From NCBI GenBank assembly GCA_905479945.1, contig CAJQOP010000058.1:1-35345 (forward strand): a stretch of 35,345 bases of DNA. The letters run 5' to 3'. The translations under genes and the position numbers were made by a program. The notes beneath the pieces are model-generated. The model ran no database searches and was not told the DNA's origin. It saw only the letters and a program-made list of their open reading frames with translations. Source of the DNA: an uncultured Glaciecola sp. (GTDB lineage: Bacteria > Pseudomonadota > Gammaproteobacteria > Enterobacterales > Alteromonadaceae). Below are positions 17,364-27,000 of the stretch, piece by piece (the first letter of the stretch is position 1; every line of letters starts with the position of its first letter).

Positions 17364-19010
17364 TTATCTAACGATAGGGTTACATTGCCATTTACCATCA
17401 TTTAAGCTGATGACTGACTTCAAATAGTCTTTTTCTGAACGCCAACTTCGTTTGTTCATTTTTATTGACACTCCATGAAATAACTCTTTGTACGCAACAA
17501 CTTTAGCATTCTTCTTAAAGTCGTCTTTGGCTAGTCTCAAGTTGGTCTCAACAGTCTCTAACCAAACTAATAAGTGTCTTTCAGCTTCTATTACAGAGCT
17601 TATTTTGTTTAATTCATTAACGAGAGCGCTTGGCACATGTTTCGAATTAAGCTCGCGTAATTTAACTTCATGATCAAAACTGTTTTCTCTCAACTGTTTT
17701 AACATCACTGTTACTGCTTCGTAGCGTTTGCTGAGTAAATTCACATTCTCAGAAAAATCGATGTTCAATGCACTACCAGATATGGCGCCAACCGAGCCAG
17801 CATAAATTGTCGAACCCGACTGAATGGTGCTTGCAAAGATGCTTCCCATAGGTTTGTCAGACTCACCAATAGTGACCTTACCTGCGCACTTAACTCTGGA
17901 GTAGGCGAGCTGCTTTCTTACATTCAGATTTTTTTTGGTGATGATATCAAGGCCCTGTCCGTGCTGTACAAAAACACTTCCATGCGCATGCAACTTGCAG
18001 TCCTCTTCATTCATCCTCCCCATTGCACCTTCAGTAATAATAATATCTCCGCCTGCCTGGATGGTGGCAGATTCAACGAAGCCATTAATAGTAATATCAC
18101 CTTTTGCTATAACTACCATACTCTCTGTTACATCGCCATTAACAATCACAGCACCATCATATTCAATGTTGCCAGTGCCGACATTAACGCCTTTAGTTTG
18201 AAAAGTATCTTCAATCACCATTACACTGTTTTCAAATTTGGGTAAACCCGCAACAGTAGCTATAACAAAATTCTCATCTGCCTCGCTAATTTGCGTATTA
18301 GTTCCTAATTTAATGTTGACCCAATCACCTTCCTTTGCAACCAGCGGCTCATCAGAAACAGTGAAACCCTTTCTACCCTTTGTGGGCGCTATTCTTTGCG
18401 CTACAGCAACACTGACAGGCACACAAAGAATGTCGCCTAAGTTACGCATGTTGACTTTGTTATTGCCGACCTCTTGAGGCTGCAGTATTCTCTCCAAAGC
18501 ATTAGGGAATAAAGGCTTTATATACGAAGGCTTGCCATTTCTAGGAGGAAGGCCTATGGCAACAATATCCTTGTGTTCTGTACCACTTTTCGATCCTGAG
18601 GCTTCGAACAAAAGGCTATTTACTCTTTTTTTACTGATGCCTTTATACACATCATGCTGATTCAGTAATGCCAATGTCTCTTCGAAGCTTGGAGTATTGC
18701 CAGAATAGGAAGATAAAATAATCAATTCCGCCGACATTTTATCTTTGCTAATATTGACTTGGACCTCAGCATCACGAACTTCGGCGATAACTTCTATTTT
18801 CTCTTCGATACTATCTGAGGCTCTTGCTGAATTTACAGCCTTACACAATGCAGATATGCCATCACTTAAAATAAATAGCTGGCTGTAAGCAGAAGAATCA
18901 ATATAAGCTTCTAGGTCTTCAGCTTGAAGCTCGTCGTCAATTAACAAAGGATCGACTGTTGCAGTCAATTGCCTAGTTTCATTATCTAGTGATAAGGATA
19001 AACCTTTCAT
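17364..19010 (-). CDS. FapA-family (DUF342) polymer-forming protein
   Basis: This 548-residue protein matches the DUF342/FapA family. The N-terminal region (about 1-230) is mixed alpha/beta. The centre (about 235-415) is a repetitive right-handed beta-helix with recurring V/I-x-G steps such as GNIEYDGAVIVNGDVTESMVVIAKGDITINGFVESA. The C-terminal part (about 430-510) is a helical coiled coil. The family occurs widely in bacteria; proposed roles include cell-envelope scaffolding and signalling near motility or c-di-GMP genes, but the function is not settled. It lies 80 bp downstream of sbcB on the same strand and may share its transcript. It ends at the bidirectional terminator. Confidence 0.85.
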   Translation of the reverse strand: MKGLSLSLDNETRQLTATVDPLLIDDELQAEDLEAYIDSSAYSQLFILSDGISALCKAVNSARASDSIEEKIEVIAEVRDAEVQVNISKDKMSAELIILSSYSGNTPSFEETLALLNQHDVYKGISKKRVNSLLFEASGSKSGTEHKDIVAIGLPPRNGKPSYIKPLFPNALERILQPQEVGNNKVNMRNLGDILCVPVSVAVAQRIAPTKGRKGFTVSDEPLVAKEGDWVNIKLGTNTQISEADENFVIATVAGLPKFENSVMVIEDTFQTKGVNVGTGNIEYDGAVIVNGDVTESMVVIAKGDITINGFVESATIQAGGDIIITEGAMGRMNEEDCKLHAHGSVFVQHGQGLDIITKKNLNVRKQLAYSRVKCAGKVTIGESDKPMGSIFASTIQSGSTIYAGSVGAISGSALNIDFSENVNLLSKRYEAVTVMLKQLRENSFDHEVKLRELNSKHVPSALVNELNKISSVIEAERHLLVWLETVETNLRLAKDDFKKNAKVVAYKELFHGVSIKMNKRSWRSEKDYLKSVISLNDGKWQCNPIVR

Positions 19011-19090
19011 ATCGATTATTCACACACCTCTATGTTACCTGCAAATTTCGCCATTTGATTTAGTTCTCTTTTAACAGTAAACGCACGTTT

Positions 19091-20611
19091 TTACAATTGC
19101 TCAATGAAACGTGTCAGTGACGATAATAGACTTAGTTTCCTCTTATCATCAATGTATCGCTCTGCGAGTTGCGCTATTTGTAACTGGCACTCGGCAATCG
19201 ATAAACAGGTATTTTTGTTGTCAACGGTAAATCTATTTTTTCGATGAGCTTGCCACTTCTCTAGTTCAGCGCTGTTCAGCGTGCTAGGGTAGTTTCGTGC
19301 TCTATAGCGCATCAATTGTTCTGCATACAATGAATTAGGCGCTTTTTGCTGCCAACTAGTTAGCTGCTCTGGATCTGCATTTTGTATACCTGCCATCCAT
19401 TGGTTATCGGCAGTTGATGCGAATCCGCGAGTATATAGTGACGCATCAATATCAAGCGGCGTTCTTTCATTGTCATCAGGAGCAAACACGGCCAATAGCT
19501 TTTCTTCGAGATATGATAGCTCGTTTATCATGGATAAGTTCTGCAAACATGCTTCTCTATCAATACCTAGTCTAGTTGCGTGTTCCGGGGTTAATGTTTT
19601 GGCTGGAGCGACAAACGGACATTTATTTATATGTAGCAATTTAATGCCGGGCTTATTTACGCCCGCAGGTAGTTCATCTTTTTTGGTATAAATAAGTTTT
19701 TGTAAGGCTTCTGAGTCCATTGCATCTATAGACGATAAATCACTTGCTAAGTCGAGACAGATAATTGCGTTTTTATTAGTAGGGTGAATAGCTATAGGCA
19801 AAAACCAACTGCAACAACCCTTTGCTGATGAAAGCATGCCACTGATGTGCAGAAATGGCTTACGCTGGCGGATGTCAATATTCTGCATCACTGTATTTTT
19901 ATTTCTCAAAGTGAAGTAGAACTCAAAAAGTTTTGGCTGCTTTACCTTAATAAGCTGTGCAAGTGCAATCGTCGCTTTAACATCTGAAACCGCATCATGT
20001 GCAGACTCATGTGAAATGCCATTTTCCTTGGTTAAATCTTCCAATTTAAAAGAGGGCGCACCTGTATCATTTAATGGCCAATTAATGCCATCGGGACGCA
20101 GTGCATAGCAAGCTCTGACTAAATCAATAATATCCCAACGACTATTACCATGTTTCCATTCTCTTTCATAAGGGTCATAAAAATTTCGATACCTTAAGAA
20201 TCGAGTCACTTCGTCATCAAATCGAATACTGTTATAACCAACTACACAAGTATCCGTTTGCGCCATTAATTTCGCTATTTTATTTGCAAAATCAGTTTCG
20301 ACATAACCATCACTTAAGCTCTGTTGCGGCGTAATTCCAGTCACTAGGCAAGCTGCTGGGTTAGGAATATAGTCATTCGGGATCTGGCAATAGTAACTGA
20401 GTGGTTTTCCGATGATATTTAGATCTAGGTCGGTTCTAATGGCGGCAAATTGGCATGGAAAATCATGTTTTGGATCCACTCCCCAAGTTTCATAGTCGTG
20501 CCATAACAGCGTTGGCCCTGAATAGGCAGACGATTGAGCTGTCCTGTCGACTTTACTTTTTAAGTCGACCAGAATATCTTTAAAACTGTCTTTTACTGAG
20601 CTTGAAGGCAT
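19091..20611 (-). CDS. sbcB: exodeoxyribonuclease I
   Basis: The 506-residue enzyme degrades single-stranded DNA 3' to 5' and works in mismatch repair and recombination. The DEDDh nuclease domain starts with HDYETWG (Asp39, Glu41), continues with VVGYNSIRFDDEVTRF and ends with ESAHDAVSDVKATI. The SH3-like and C-terminal helical regions of the ExoI family follow. Compared with the E. coli enzyme, where the equivalent acidic pair is at 15 and 17, there are about 24 extra N-terminal residues. I found no alternative start between these and the conserved core, so ATG 20611 is kept. An inverted repeat lies in the extension (20546-20569). Confidence 0.95.
   Translation of the reverse strand: MPSSSVKDSFKDILVDLKSKVDRTAQSSAYSGPTLLWHDYETWGVDPKHDFPCQFAAIRTDLDLNIIGKPLSYYCQIPNDYIPNPAACLVTGITPQQSLSDGYVETDFANKIAKLMAQTDTCVVGYNSIRFDDEVTRFLRYRNFYDPYEREWKHGNSRWDIIDLVRACYALRPDGINWPLNDTGAPSFKLEDLTKENGISHESAHDAVSDVKATIALAQLIKVKQPKLFEFYFTLRNKNTVMQNIDIRQRKPFLHISGMLSSAKGCCSWFLPIAIHPTNKNAIICLDLASDLSSIDAMDSEALQKLIYTKKDELPAGVNKPGIKLLHINKCPFVAPAKTLTPEHATRLGIDREACLQNLSMINELSYLEEKLLAVFAPDDNERTPLDIDASLYTRGFASTADNQWMAGIQNADPEQLTSWQQKAPNSLYAEQLMRYRARNYPSTLNSAELEKWQAHRKNRFTVDNKNTCLSIAECQLQIAQLAERYIDDKRKLSLLSSLTRFIEQL
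20546..20569. repeat. inverted repeat inside the sbcB 5' coding region
   Basis: GTCGACTT (20546-20553) and AAGTCGAC (20562-20569) form a perfect 8-bp stem with an 8-base loop about 14-22 codons into sbcB. It could fold in the mRNA close to the start and affect translation, or be chance. Confidence 0.5.
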
Positions 20612-21040
20612 GCTTATTAATCTTGGTTTATTTTATTTGATAACAGCCAGTACTCTAGCATGCCTTTAACGATTGTTAACCTGAACTAATGTAAATATTC
20701 ATCATTTAAAAGCACATTTTTATCAATTATTATCGGCATATCAAAATTTGTATAATTAATTAGCTATCAGTTGTGTCTTTAGTTAAATGCTTCATCACAA
20801 GTGTAGCTTGTTTTTACTAGTTATTATTAATTCTCGATTTACAAGCTGTTTTAATATTGTTTTACTCTAAGGTAGAAGTCCTCAAATTGATGATATCTTG
20901 TTTAGGCTATATTTCCTCTGGGCTGCCAGAGCGCCAGTATCTTTTTTTTTGAGGTTCTCTGGTTTTTAGACTCTTTAATTCTAAAGCGTGATCCATGTTT
21001 AACGCTATAATGCCCTAACATTTTTAATTAGGAAGCTGAC
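20612..21040. other. 429-bp intergenic region between sbcB and the 84-residue ORF
   Basis: This very AT-rich spacer must carry divergent promoters. It contains a terminator-like element at 20916-20950 and a TATAAT hexamer at 21006-21011, 30 bases before the downstream ATG, without a good -35 box at normal spacing. No ORF or RNA gene is recognisable. Confidence 0.5.
20916..20950 (+). terminator. possible terminator: short hairpin plus T tract
   Basis: CTCTGG (20916-20921) pairs with CCAGAG (20926-20931) around a GCTG loop, and a nine-base T run follows at 20942-20950. The T run begins 10 bases after the stem, which is too far for a typical terminator. No plus-strand gene ends here, so it may instead be a leader attenuator for the 84-residue ORF. 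Confidence 0.35.
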
Positions 21041-21295
21041 ATGCTTGAAGTGATAAAAATGGACTCTGACCCATTTGGTCTGTCAGATGAAGGAATGTCA
21101 TCACTTGATTACCGACTGAATGTTGGCATCGTTCCTTTCTTTTCGATTAGAAAGCTGCGCTTAATTTATAACGAACTTAATCAAATGCAGGATTTTGAAT
21201 ATTCTTCATTTGATGCGTTTCAGCATCAAGTTATGTCTTCAGTCGTACCTCAGTTAGAACTAAATAAATGGCAAGCGATATCATCAAGAAGATAA
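21041..21295 (+). CDS. hypothetical 84-residue protein upstream of hrpA
   Basis: The ORF has ATG 21041 with AGGA seven bases upstream and a TATAAT box about 30 bases before it, so it looks expressed. The protein is soluble and mixed in charge, with PFFSIRKLRLIYNELNQMQDFEYSSFDAFQ suggesting a compact helical domain; it has no signal peptide, cysteine or membrane segment. No family is recognised. It lies 160 bp before hrpA on the same strand, so co-transcription is possible. Confidence 0.65.
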   Translation: MLEVIKMDSDPFGLSDEGMSSLDYRLNVGIVPFFSIRKLRLIYNELNQMQDFEYSSFDAFQHQVMSSVVPQLELNKWQAISSRR

Positions 21296-21455
21296 CTGTC
21301 TATGTAATCTATTGTTGAGCATATATCGTTTTTATTGACTCATTCTGGTAGTCTTATTTTTCTATTTATTCGAAATTAACTTTTCATGAGGCCTTTGTTC
21401 ATCTCAGAATGAATTCGATTTTTTTTAACCATTAGAGTCTAGCTATAAATATCCA

Positions 21456-24400
21456 ATGCAATTCAAATTAAACAATGCACTTGAAAAGTGCTTATTGAAA
21501 GATCGTTTTCCCTTAAAAAGAAAATATCAAAAATTAGAAAAGCTTCCTGATGACGATCATAAGATGAACGCATTCGAGGCATTTTTGGTTCAAGTTGATA
21601 AGTCTCAGCAAGCTAGGGAGTCGCGCCAGCACGCGGTTCCTATCATCAAATATCCAGATTTACCGGTATCTAATAAACGTGAAGACATCAAGTCTGCTAT
21701 TGCGAACAATCAAGTTGTTATTATCGCAGGTGAAACAGGCTCAGGTAAAACAACTCAAATCCCCAAAATGTGCTTAGAACTTGGTCGCGGTATTGATGGC
21801 TTTATTGGGCACACCCAGCCAAGGCGTCTTGCGGCGAGAAGTGTGGCGAATAGAATTGCGGAGGAGTTGGGTTCTGAAATAGGCAAAGAAGTTGGTTTTA
21901 AAGTGCGTTTCTCAGATAATGTAGGTGAAAATAGTCATATTAAATTGATGACTGACGGGATCTTACTTGCAGAAATTCAGCAAGACAAATACCTAAATCA
22001 GTATGACACTATCATAATAGACGAAGCTCATGAGCGAAGTCTGAATATTGACTTTCTACTAGGTTATTTTAAACAATTGTTGCCTAAGAGAAGAAACCTA
22101 AAACTTATCATTACGTCTGCAACGATTGATCCTGAACGGTTTTCGAAACATTTTTTTGATGCACCTATTATTCAAGTAAGTGGCAGAACCTATCCAGTTG
22201 AAGTGCGATATAAGGAAAACTCCCAAGAAAACAACAATGGGATTTCAGAAGACGAACAAGACCAAAGTTCGGCAATTACAGAAGCTGTTGATGAATTGAT
22301 GCGTGAGAAATCAGGAGATATTCTGATTTTCTTAAGTGGTGAAAGAGATATTAGAGATACTCAAGAAGCGCTGGCTAAACGTCAATATAGAAGTACTGAA
22401 ATTGTTCCGTTATATGCGCGTTTGTCAGCATCAGAACAAAATCGAATTTTTCAGCCTCATACAGGCCGTCGAATCGTATTAGCTACAAATGTTGCCGAAA
22501 CATCTCTCACTGTGCCTGGCATCAAATACGTTATTGACCCTGGCCTAGCGAGGATGTCTCGTTATAGTCATAAAAGCAAAGTTCAAAGGTTACCCATTGA
22601 GGCTATTTCACAGGCCTCTGCAAATCAGCGTGCTGGCCGATGTGGACGTGTCTCAGACGGTATTTGTATTAGATTGTATTCAGAGCAGGATTACTTATCT
22701 CGCCCTGAATTTACTGATCCAGAAATAATACGAACGCATTTGTCTTCGGTTATTTTGCAAATGCTAGCATTGGGCTTGGGGGAGGTAGGCCATTTTCCAT
22801 TCATCCAGCCTCCTGACAGCCGAAATATTAACGACGGCATGAAGTTACTCGAAGAATTACAGGCAATCGTTAGGCTACAAGGAAGATATGTCTTAACCAC
22901 GTTAGGGCGAAAGATTGCGCGATTACCGGTTGATCCCAGGTACGCTAAAATGGTTGTAGAAGCAGGCATGAGGGATTGTGCTAAAGAAGTGATGATAATA
23001 ACCGCGGGTTTAAGTGTGCAGGACCCGCGAGAGCGCCCGCAAGATAAAAAACAAGCAGCGGACGAAAAGCATAACGAATTTGCTGATGCAGATTCTGACT
23101 TTGTATCGTTACTAAATCTTTGGAATGGATTTACTCAAAAGCAAAAAGAACTCTCTAACAGTCAATTGAGGAAATGGTGCAAACAGTACTTTGTGCATTA
23201 TTTAAGGATGCGTGAATGGCAAGATATTGTTAGCCAAATGAAAAAATCTCTTGTTGAGATCGGTTTTCGATTAAACAGCAATGAAGCAAGTTATGAATTA
23301 ATACATACTTGTATTGCAACGGGGCTGCTATCTCAAGTCGGGTTCAAAGATAAGAATAGAGAATACTTAGGGTCTCGTGGTACAAAATTCATGATATTTC
23401 CTGGCTCAGGTTTAAACAAGTCATCGCCGAAGTGGTTAATGGCAGCCGAACTAGTGGAAACCTCAAAACTGTTCGCTAGAAACGTTGCCAAAATCGATCC
23501 GAAATGGCTGGAACCTATCAGTCAACATCTAGTAAATAAGCAATACTCCGAACCGCATTGGAGCAAAAAGAAAGGCGCGGTTCAGGCTTACGTAAACATC
23601 AATTTATTTGGTTTACCGATTGTCTCGAAGAGGGAGGTCAATTATTCCCAAGTAGATCCGAATGTTTGTCGTGAAATCTTTATAAGGGAAGCGTTAGTCA
23701 ATGGTCAAACACAACTCAATTACGCGTTCTTAAGAAACAATCAAGCTTTAGTTGAAGAGGTTGAAACACTTGAACATAAATCACGTCGAAGAGATTTATT
23801 GATTGATGAAGATGACCTGTGTGATTTTTATAGCGAAAAACTCCCTTTGGATATTTGTAGTGATGTTTTGTTTAAAAAATGGTGGCAATTAGTCTCTCGA
23901 AAAACACCAGATTTTTTAGATTGCAGTATTCAAACATTACTTAAAAAAGACGCTTCAGGCATCAGTAAAATTGATTTTCCTGATGAATGGCAGCAAGGTA
24001 ACTTGCGACTACCATTAAGCTATATTTTTGAACCAAATGCGGAGAATGACGGCGTCAATATTGAAATACCTCTACCTATTTTGAATCAGCTGGTAGATGT
24101 TGGTTTTGATTGGTTAGTTCCAGGTTTTCAACATGAGCTTATTGTCGCCTTGATTAAGTCTTTACCCAAGAAGTTAAGACGTAATTTTGTTCCTGCTCCC
24201 AATTTCGCATACGCATGCTTGACTCAAATATCTTCCAAAGACGAAAATGGTGCGCCAAATCATATCTATCAAGAAGTTGCGGAAAAGCTAAAAAAAATGA
24301 CGGGTGTTTTGATATCCTCAGATGATTTTGTTGATGCCGAACTGCCTAATCATCTCCGTTTTAATTTTGTAGCAGTTGATAATGATGGAAAATCACTGCA

Positions 24401-25358
24401 CAAAGATAAGTCGTTGAAGGGCTTGCAAGATAAATTGAAGGGTAAAGTGAAGGAAACCCTAGAATCCGTCGCTACGCCAGAATTAGAACGTCAAAATATA
24501 CATACATGGGACTTTGAAAGCTTGCCAAGTGCATTCGAGCAGAAACATGCAGGCTTTGAAATAAAGGCATATCCAGCGTTAGTGCAGAAGTCGTCTAAAG
24601 TCGACATTGTTTTATTTGATAACAAGCAAGACGCCGAGAAAGCACACAGATTAGGGGTATATCAACTCATTAAGAACACGGTTCCTTCGCCCCTAAAATA
24701 TCTTCAACAAAAGCTGCCTAATAAGGCCAAGCTAAGTTTATATTTCAATCCCTTTGGGCAAATAAATATTCTAATTGATGACATAACGTTAGCTGCGATA
24801 GATAAGTTAATACGGGATTTTGAAACGACAAAACAAAAACAAATTAGGGAAAAGGCTGACTTCCTTAAGGCTTGTGAGATTGTGCGCGAAAATATCAACG
24901 AAGTCGCTTTGCAAATCGCGCACAAGGTTGAAAAGGGGCTAACTGTGGCTCATGGCATTCAAAAACAATGTAAAGGCAATATTCCATTGAATATGCTTAA
25001 TAATATTTCGGCTATACGTGGTCAAGTGAACTTGTTGGTTTACAAGGGTTTTGTTTTTGATATTGGTTATTCAAAGTTAGATGATTGGAATCGTTACGTA
25101 AACGCGCTGAATCAGCGACTAGATAAGCTCAAAGTTGATACTAATCGAGATCGAATGAATCAATTAGAGATAGATAAAGCGGTATCGAAATATAATGAAG
25201 TAAAAAATAAATTTGAAAAATCATCCTTAGATATTGCGGTACTTGATGAGGTTAAATGGATGATTGAAGAGTTTAAAGTCTCTCTGTTTGCCCAACAGCT
25301 TGGTACTAACAGTCCAATTTCGTTAAAGCGCATTAGCAATCGACTCAGTGAATTTTAG
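21456..25358 (+). CDS. hrpA: ATP-dependent RNA helicase HrpA
   Basis: The 1300-residue DEAH-box helicase has the length of E. coli HrpA. Motif I is GETGSGKTT (92-100), motif II is DEAH (189-192), motif III is SATID and motif VI is QRAGRCGR. The helicase core is followed by the winged-helix and ratchet region, then the long HrpA-specific C-terminal half (DUF3418-type, about 700-1295). In E. coli, HrpA has been linked to fimbrial mRNA processing and rescue of stalled ribosomes. ATG 21456 has no strong ribosome site. A PilZ gene follows 77 bp downstream and may be co-transcribed. Confidence 0.97.
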   Translation: MQFKLNNALEKCLLKDRFPLKRKYQKLEKLPDDDHKMNAFEAFLVQVDKSQQARESRQHAVPIIKYPDLPVSNKREDIKSAIANNQVVIIAGETGSGKTTQIPKMCLELGRGIDGFIGHTQPRRLAARSVANRIAEELGSEIGKEVGFKVRFSDNVGENSHIKLMTDGILLAEIQQDKYLNQYDTIIIDEAHERSLNIDFLLGYFKQLLPKRRNLKLIITSATIDPERFSKHFFDAPIIQVSGRTYPVEVRYKENSQENNNGISEDEQDQSSAITEAVDELMREKSGDILIFLSGERDIRDTQEALAKRQYRSTEIVPLYARLSASEQNRIFQPHTGRRIVLATNVAETSLTVPGIKYVIDPGLARMSRYSHKSKVQRLPIEAISQASANQRAGRCGRVSDGICIRLYSEQDYLSRPEFTDPEIIRTHLSSVILQMLALGLGEVGHFPFIQPPDSRNINDGMKLLEELQAIVRLQGRYVLTTLGRKIARLPVDPRYAKMVVEAGMRDCAKEVMIITAGLSVQDPRERPQDKKQAADEKHNEFADADSDFVSLLNLWNGFTQKQKELSNSQLRKWCKQYFVHYLRMREWQDIVSQMKKSLVEIGFRLNSNEASYELIHTCIATGLLSQVGFKDKNREYLGSRGTKFMIFPGSGLNKSSPKWLMAAELVETSKLFARNVAKIDPKWLEPISQHLVNKQYSEPHWSKKKGAVQAYVNINLFGLPIVSKREVNYSQVDPNVCREIFIREALVNGQTQLNYAFLRNNQALVEEVETLEHKSRRRDLLIDEDDLCDFYSEKLPLDICSDVLFKKWWQLVSRKTPDFLDCSIQTLLKKDASGISKIDFPDEWQQGNLRLPLSYIFEPNAENDGVNIEIPLPILNQLVDVGFDWLVPGFQHELIVALIKSLPKKLRRNFVPAPNFAYACLTQISSKDENGAPNHIYQEVAEKLKKMTGVLISSDDFVDAELPNHLRFNFVAVDNDGKSLHKDKSLKGLQDKLKGKVKETLESVATPELERQNIHTWDFESLPSAFEQKHAGFEIKAYPALVQKSSKVDIVLFDNKQDAEKAHRLGVYQLIKNTVPSPLKYLQQKLPNKAKLSLYFNPFGQINILIDDITLAAIDKLIRDFETTKQKQIREKADFLKACEIVRENINEVALQIAHKVEKGLTVAHGIQKQCKGNIPLNMLNNISAIRGQVNLLVYKGFVFDIGYSKLDDWNRYVNALNQRLDKLKVDTNRDRMNQLEIDKAVSKYNEVKNKFEKSSLDIAVLDEVKWMIEEFKVSLFAQQLGTNSPISLKRISNRLSEF

Positions 25359-25435
25359 GCTATTGGTTGACATATCATCCGCAGCACAATATAAATGAAT
25401 GCATATTGCTAAAACTACAAAGTCTGGAGTTAAGA

Positions 25436-25738
25436 ATGTTAGGCTACGACGATAAACGCAATTTTTATAGAATGATGGTTAATTCACCTTGTGAGCTTGC
25501 AATTTTGGACGACCCAGCTCACCGCACTATATCTGCAATTTGCAAAGATATTAGTGCAACTGGTATGTCATTGGAAATAGAACACGCCTCAATGGAAGTC
25601 GGAACATTACTTGACGTTTCAATTGAGTCTAACAGCGACCAAATTCCTTCGTTGAGCGCTAAGGCTAAGGTGTTGCGCTGCACAGCTGAAACCGAAACCA
25701 GTTGCTTAATTGGCGTTGAAATCAGCGAAATAAAATAA
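25436..25738 (+). CDS. PilZ domain c-di-GMP-binding protein
   Basis: A 100-residue single-domain PilZ protein. Both c-di-GMP contact motifs are intact: RNFYR (residues 8-12, the RxxxR motif) and DISATG (the D/N-x-S-x-x-G motif), followed by the beta-barrel strands up to CLIGVEISEI. It should bind c-di-GMP and act as a small effector or adaptor; the partner is unknown. The start is ATG 25436 with GGAG six bases upstream. A longer frame from TTG 25367 would add 23 residues without a ribosome site. It lies 77 bp downstream of hrpA on the same strand. Confidence 0.9.
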   Translation: MLGYDDKRNFYRMMVNSPCELAILDDPAHRTISAICKDISATGMSLEIEHASMEVGTLLDVSIESNSDQIPSLSAKAKVLRCTAETETSCLIGVEISEIK

Positions 25739-25775
25739 TCTAGTTACTGCATAGTTAAAACATTAGCGATTTATC

Positions 25776-25819
25776 GTAGCCCAAATATCAGCGCACAGCA
25801 CTGACATTTGACGGGCTAC
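25776..25819. terminator. long hairpin between PilZ gene and rlmI
   Basis: GTAGCCC (25776-25782) pairs with GGGCTAC (25813-25819), and the inner AAATATCAG pairs with CTGACATTT with one mismatch, giving an interrupted 15-bp stem. It sits between two convergent genes and ends at the last base of the rlmI stop codon. There is no T tract on either strand. Confidence 0.6.
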
Positions 25820-27000
25820 TATACTTTACAAACCAGTCCTTTTAGATAATAACTCTCGGGAAAATTGCCACTCACTGGATGATCTTCGCTTTGAGCTAAA
25901 CGTTGCACAAAATACACGTCTCTTTGAGCATCTAATGCAGCGTCAGCAACAACTTTTTGAAAAAGGTCTTGTGGCATAAGCCCAGAACAGCTGAACGTAA
26001 GCAGTGTGCCGTTTTTATTCAACAAGGATAGCGCGAGGCGATTGATATCTTTGTATCCACGAGCTGCCTTATTTAAGTTGTGTTTACTAGTAACAAACTT
26101 AGGGGGGTCGAGCACAATAACGTCAAATGTGGTTCCAGCTTCTTTATACTCGCGCAACAATTCAAATACATCGCGTTTCAAGTGCGTTACTTTACTTTCA
26201 TCAAGGTTATTAATACTGATGTTTTTAGCGCTTAACTCAAGAGCGGATGATGATGCGTCTACATTAATTATTTGATTTGCGCCCGCGGCCAGCGCGTATA
26301 AACCAAACGTGCCGGTAAAGCTAAAACAATTTAACACGCTTTTATCTTTGCAATAGCTTGCTGCAATTCGGCGATTTTCTCTTTGATCTAAATAAAAGCC
26401 TGTTTTGTGCCCATTAATTAAGTCAACGCAAATGTTTACGCCGTTCTCTTCAATAATGACCTCATTAGGAAGCTCACCGTGCAATGTTTGAACAAGAGGA
26501 ACTAAACCTTCTTTTTTTCGCACATCTACATCACTTCGCTCATGGATAACTGCATCTGGGAACAACTGCAATATAGCCCATTGTATTTTGCTTCTTTGCT
26601 TTTCAGCGCCAGCACTGAGCAATTGGACAACCACAACATGCTTATATACATCGATTGTAATGCCCGGTAGGCCATCGGCTTCAGCAGCTATTAATCGAAA
26701 AGCATTGGTTTTATGTTTATCAAGGATTTCTTGCTTTCGTGAAAGGGCTGCTTCCATTTTTCTTTTGAAAAATGCGTTATCAATTACTTCTGACTTTGTA
26801 AAAGACCACACTCTCGCGCGAATCTGTGATTCTGGGGAGAATGCTGCTTTAGCTAGCCAAGTTCCATCATTTGCTAGGATGTCAACGGTATCTCCGGATC
26901 TTAGTCGACCTTCTGTTCTTTCAATAGCGCCCTCAAAAATCCATGGGTGGCGTCTAAGCATTGATTTTTCACGTTCTTGTTTCAATATAATCGCGGTCAT
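25819..27000 (-). CDS. rlmI: 23S rRNA (cytosine-1962-C5)-methyltransferase RlmI
   Basis: The 393-residue enzyme methylates C1962 of 23S rRNA using S-adenosylmethionine; E. coli RlmI is of similar length. An N-terminal PUA domain (about 1-75, starting with KQEREKSMLRRHPWIFEGAI) is followed by a Rossmann methyltransferase domain. Landmarks are SDVDVRKKEGL, GFYLDQRENR, the SAM-binding NCFSFTGTFGLYAL, VIVLDPPKF and the cysteine-containing LLTFSCSGLMPQDLF. The start ATG overlaps the rnhA stop by one base (TAATG), so the two genes are translationally coupled. Confidence 0.93.
   Translation of the reverse strand: MTAIILKQEREKSMLRRHPWIFEGAIERTEGRLRSGDTVDILANDGTWLAKAAFSPESQIRARVWSFTKSEVIDNAFFKRKMEAALSRKQEILDKHKTNAFRLIAAEADGLPGITIDVYKHVVVVQLLSAGAEKQRSKIQWAILQLFPDAVIHERSDVDVRKKEGLVPLVQTLHGELPNEVIIEENGVNICVDLINGHKTGFYLDQRENRRIAASYCKDKSVLNCFSFTGTFGLYALAAGANQIINVDASSSALELSAKNISINNLDESKVTHLKRDVFELLREYKEAGTTFDVIVLDPPKFVTSKHNLNKAARGYKDINRLALSLLNKNGTLLTFSCSGLMPQDLFQKVVADAALDAQRDVYFVQRLAQSEDHPVSGNFPESYYLKGLVCKV

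Noticed and set aside
25367..25435. TTG start for the PilZ gene
   Set aside because: No ribosome site, and the residues precede the PilZ fold; ATG 25436 has GGAG at correct spacing.
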